Assembly: GCA_013152535.1 (NCBI GenBank)
Contig: JAADGE010000033.1
Span: 1-35,558, forward strand
Source of the DNA: Chlorobiota bacterium
GTDB lineage: Bacteria; Bacteroidota; Bacteroidia; Bacteroidales; JAADGE01
Direction: 5' to 3'
Length of the DNA: 35,558 nt
Below are positions 33,614 through 35,558 of this stretch, one piece after another (position 1 is the stretch's first letter; each line of letters begins with the position of its first letter). The notes beneath the pieces were generated by a model, which saw only the letters and a list, made by a program, of their open reading frames with translations, was not told where the DNA came from and did not search any database. The position numbers and the translations under genes are program-made.

Positions 33614-34474
33614 GTGAATACTGAAAAATCAGAAAAAATATCCGACTTTTTTTCAGATGAAGAACATGCGGCATTTAAACCGTCTGATTATACAAAATAC
33701 GGTTACGTTTTTTTATTTTTGGGTTTGTCGGTTGTTTGTCTCTCTTGGTTCGGTTATATCGGAAATTATATCCTGCTCGGCATAGCTTTTATTTTAACAG
33801 GAATTGTTTTAATACGAAAAAAACTGAATGACTTATTTTCTTTCGGTAACAGGGAAATACAGGATGATGAAGAAATGATTGACTTATTTTTTAAGGATGT
33901 AAATGACTTTGTTTTAAAAAAAGCATTTCAAATTGCAGGAATTGATAACGGAAATGCTGATGCACAAAACATATTTAAATTTTACTTTCCGGTTTATGAA
34001 AAGTCTTTCGGGACGGAGTCGGAGACTATTGTAAAAAAACAGCTTGATGATGAAACATTTATGTATTCAGTGTGGAAAGTTCATATTTTTATTGCAACAA
34101 AAAATTTTCTTAGTTATTATTCCTGTATATTTAACTGGATTGATAATGAGTGCAACAGTGAAGTGTCGAATGAGTTTTTTTATTCAGATATTGCAAGCAT
34201 AAAAAACGAATTTACAGAAAAAGAAATTTTAGAAACTAATGAAGAAGAAGAAATGCCTGAAAAAGTGAAGAAATTTATTGTTTCTAATATTTCCGGTGAT
34301 AAAATTGAATTTGAATTTGAAAATTCGTTACTGAAATTACCCGTAAGATTTGAAAATGACATCGAAAGCTTTGTTAGAGAAATGCGTTTATTAATCAGAA
34401 AAAAACGGTTTCCCAAAGAAGAAAATTATACCGGTGATGATGTTGATTTTGAAATTGAGGATAAGAGAACTTAA
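33614..34474 (+). CDS. Two-helix membrane protein of unknown function, GTG start
   Basis: 286 residues. The frame starts with GTG at 33614; no ATG is in frame before the membrane part. A short cytoplasmic lead (SEKISDFFSDEEHAAFKPSDYTKYG) is followed by two close membrane helices (about 30-46 and 50-67), and the rest (about 220 residues) is cytoplasmic, acidic and partly amphipathic: YSDIASIKNEFTEKEILETNEEEEM and ISGDKIEFEFENSLLKLPVRFENDIESFVREMRLL. The strand-rich tail with a closing helix resembles a PH-like or YcxB-like domain, but this is only a look-alike. The next gene starts 5 bp after its stop, so it is co-transcribed with the zinc-finger gene. Confidence 0.65.
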   Translation: MNTEKSEKISDFFSDEEHAAFKPSDYTKYGYVFLFLGLSVVCLSWFGYIGNYILLGIAFILTGIVLIRKKLNDLFSFGNREIQDDEEMIDLFFKDVNDFVLKKAFQIAGIDNGNADAQNIFKFYFPVYEKSFGTESETIVKKQLDDETFMYSVWKVHIFIATKNFLSYYSCIFNWIDNECNSEVSNEFFYSDIASIKNEFTEKEILETNEEEEMPEKVKKFIVSNISGDKIEFEFENSLLKLPVRFENDIESFVREMRLLIRKKRFPKEENYTGDDVDFEIEDKRT

Positions 34475-34479
34475 GAAAT

Positions 34480-34812
34480 ATGCGGAACAAAAATACGGAA
34501 GAAATAAAAGAGAAAATTTTTTCGGAAATTGAACAAACCGAAAAACGTATTGCCGAATATAAAGAACTTACCAAACCAATTGCTCCGGATTGTGCCGTCG
34601 GCAGGGTTTCTCGTATGGATGCAATTAATAATAACAGTATTAATCAGGCAGTTTTACGAAAAAGCGAAGAGAAATTGAAAAACTTAAAATATATGTTATC
34701 AAAAATTGACGATGATGATTTCGGATTATGTGCAACATGCAAACAAGAAATACCGTTTCAACGCTTACTTATTATGCCTCAAAGTCGTTTTTGTGTCAAT
34801 TGTTCACAATAA
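34480..34812 (+). CDS. TraR/DksA-family zinc-finger protein
   Basis: 110 residues. The N-terminal half is a helical hairpin (KEKIFSEIEQTEKRIAEYKEL and LRKSEEKLKNLKYMLSKI) with DAINNNSINQAVLR between the arms; the C-terminus has the four-cysteine zinc finger Cys84, Cys87, Cys105 and Cys108 (CATCKQEIPFQRLL...CVNC). This build is that of DksA/TraR proteins that insert into the secondary channel of RNA polymerase. The coiled-coil tip of DksA has DxxDxA acidic residues; here the tip is shorter and its D47 / N-rich sequence may not act the same way. It is 5 bp downstream of the membrane protein gene. Confidence 0.85.
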   Translation: MRNKNTEEIKEKIFSEIEQTEKRIAEYKELTKPIAPDCAVGRVSRMDAINNNSINQAVLRKSEEKLKNLKYMLSKIDDDDFGLCATCKQEIPFQRLLIMPQSRFCVNCSQ

Positions 34813-34818
34813 TATTTT

Positions 34819-35274
34819 TTAGATATTTCGGTTAATATATTCTGAATAATCTTTAATATCCGGTTTATAATCGTTTTGTAATAAGGGGGATGCAATAATG
34901 TAATCTGCAGTTGAGCGGTTATTTGCCGTAGGGATATTATAAAGAACAGCAATACGTAACAGAGCTTTTACATCAACATCATGCGGCTGCGGTTGCATAG
35001 GATCCCAAAGGAAAATAAACAAATCAATTTTACCTTCGGTAATTAAAGCACCCATTTGTTGGTCGCCGCCGAGCGGACCGGATTTTAACCGAACAACTTC
35101 CGGCAGTTTGTGGTGGTGTTCGGCACATTTTTCTGATAATGACTCTTTTACAAGCTTGCCGGTTGTGCCGGTACAGTAAATCTTATGTTTTGAAAGTTCT
35201 TTCCAGTTAAAACTTACCCATTCTATTAAATCCGGTTTTCTGTTATCGTGAGCAACAAGTGCAATTGTTTTCAT
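34819..35274 (-). CDS. mgsA: Methylglyoxal synthase
   Basis: 151 residues, normal size. The family core SGPLGGDQQMGALITEGKIDLFIFLWDPMQPQPHD is intact, with Gly66, the catalytic base Asp71, Asp91, His98 and Asp101 in the same positions as in the E. coli enzyme; VAHDNRKPDLIEW (7-19) supplies phosphate-binding residues and His9. It turns dihydroxyacetone phosphate into methylglyoxal plus phosphate, a bypass used when phosphate is low and sugar phosphates build up. The stop is 6 bp from the end of the convergent zinc-finger gene. No glyoxalase is nearby. Confidence 0.95.
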   Translation of the reverse strand: MKTIALVAHDNRKPDLIEWVSFNWKELSKHKIYCTGTTGKLVKESLSEKCAEHHHKLPEVVRLKSGPLGGDQQMGALITEGKIDLFIFLWDPMQPQPHDVDVKALLRIAVLYNIPTANNRSTADYIIASPLLQNDYKPDIKDYSEYINRNI

Positions 35275-35331
35275 CGTATAAAATTAGTTTCTTCAATGCC
35301 AAAATTAAATATATCTTGATAATAAAAGAAT

Positions 35332-35366
35332 AAGAGATATTATTTTTATGTAAAATAATACCTCTT
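35332..35366 (-). terminator. Likely terminator for the gene at the right edge
   Basis: A 15-bp stem, AAGAGATATTATTTT (35332-35346) and AAAATAATACCTCTT (35352-35366), with a 5-nt loop. The single mismatch becomes a G-U pair on the - strand, and that strand continues into a U-rich tail. It lies 38 bp after the stop of the leftward gene. Confidence 0.65.
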
Positions 35367-35403
35367 TGATTAAAATTGTTTTTTAGATTTTATAAAAATA
35401 AGA

Positions 35404-35558
35404 CTAAAATCCGAACATTAAATCAAACATAGGATATAATCTGCCTTCTTTTCCGAAAGGAAATTCTCCGTAGCTGTATATTGCCCCAAGTTTTACGGCA
35501 AATTTGTCGGATTTTTGCCAACTTATGTTTAATTGATTTTCAGTTATTATTCCGGCAT
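35404..35558 (-). CDS. C-terminal end of an outer-membrane beta-barrel protein (partial)
   Basis: The frame is open from the right edge and stops at 35406-35404, giving the last 50 residues of a larger protein. They read as amphipathic strands (TENQLNISWQKS, FAVKLGAIYSYGEFPFG) and end in LMFGF, a terminal phenylalanine as used by the BAM machinery to recognise outer-membrane barrels. The family cannot be named from so short a piece. The start lies beyond the window. Confidence 0.6.
   Translation of the reverse strand, partial: AGIITENQLNISWQKSDKFAVKLGAIYSYGEFPFGKEGRLYPMFDLMFGF

Noticed and set aside
1-35558. CRISPR array, tRNA/rRNA gene, transposase, integrase or defence system
   Set aside because: No regularly spaced repeats, no cloverleaf-like segment and no such protein family were seen. 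The genes are mostly core functions of Bacteroidota.

Overview
The window is strongly AT-rich and comes from a member of the Bacteroidota. The evidence is a complete type IX secretion / gliding core (porP-gldK-gldL-gldM-gldN), DUF4252 genes behind an ECF sigma factor, a PIF1-like helicase with HRDC and C-terminal helix-turn-helix domains, and several promoters of the Bacteroidota type (TTG, about 20 bp, TAnnTTTG). Order Bacteroidales or a relative fits, but I cannot fix the family. There is no sign of a prophage, transposase, CRISPR array, tRNA or rRNA. The window is essentially chromosomal core with a few accessory touches.

Layout. 1-2970 (+): the end of a heterodisulfide-reductase-like operon: an HdrA/QmoA-like flavoprotein broken by a 14-bp tandem duplication, a small winged-helix protein, and an HdrC-HdrE (QmoC-like) membrane iron-sulfur protein. 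3026-7024 (-): a lipoprotein, a winged-helix regulator, a DgkA-family lipid kinase and a large helicase. A repeated TTGCAAAGTACT motif sits at two points around the regulator and looks like its operator. 7166-9141 (-): ECF sigma factor, single-TM anti-sigma-like protein and two DUF4252 exported proteins, closed by a clear terminator. 9278-11387: divergent SpoIIE-type phosphatase and membrane SH3 protein. 11573-15487 (-): PBP1A and both subunits of a 3-oxoacid CoA-transferase. 15704-25548 (+): topA, a metal-site-less arginase-fold protein, then porP, gldK, gldL, gldM and gldN, closed by a bidirectional terminator. 25616-29344 (-): valS and manC. 29440-30668 (-): SPOR protein and DUF481-like barrel. 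30802-31821 (+): thiL. 31861-33344 (-): MlaE/MlaF lipid-transport ABC pair. 33614-34812 (+): a membrane protein of unknown role and a TraR/DksA zinc-finger protein. 34819-35274 (-): mgsA. The right edge holds the C-terminal end of an outer-membrane barrel protein.

How the genes work together. GldL and GldM form the proton-driven inner-membrane motor of the type IX system. GldK (lipoprotein) and GldN form its periplasmic ring under the outer membrane, and PorP/SprF is its outer-membrane partner. The HdrA/HdrC-HdrE pair would move electrons between soluble carriers and the quinone pool. MlaE/MlaF, PBP1A, DgkA and ManC serve envelope maintenance. The most notable points are the exact 14-bp duplication that splits hdrA, the putative operator array at 5937-6008 and 7008-7027, the loss of all arginase metal ligands in the protein next to the secretion locus, and long inverted repeats at 2991-3016, 11420-11565 and 21944-21979.
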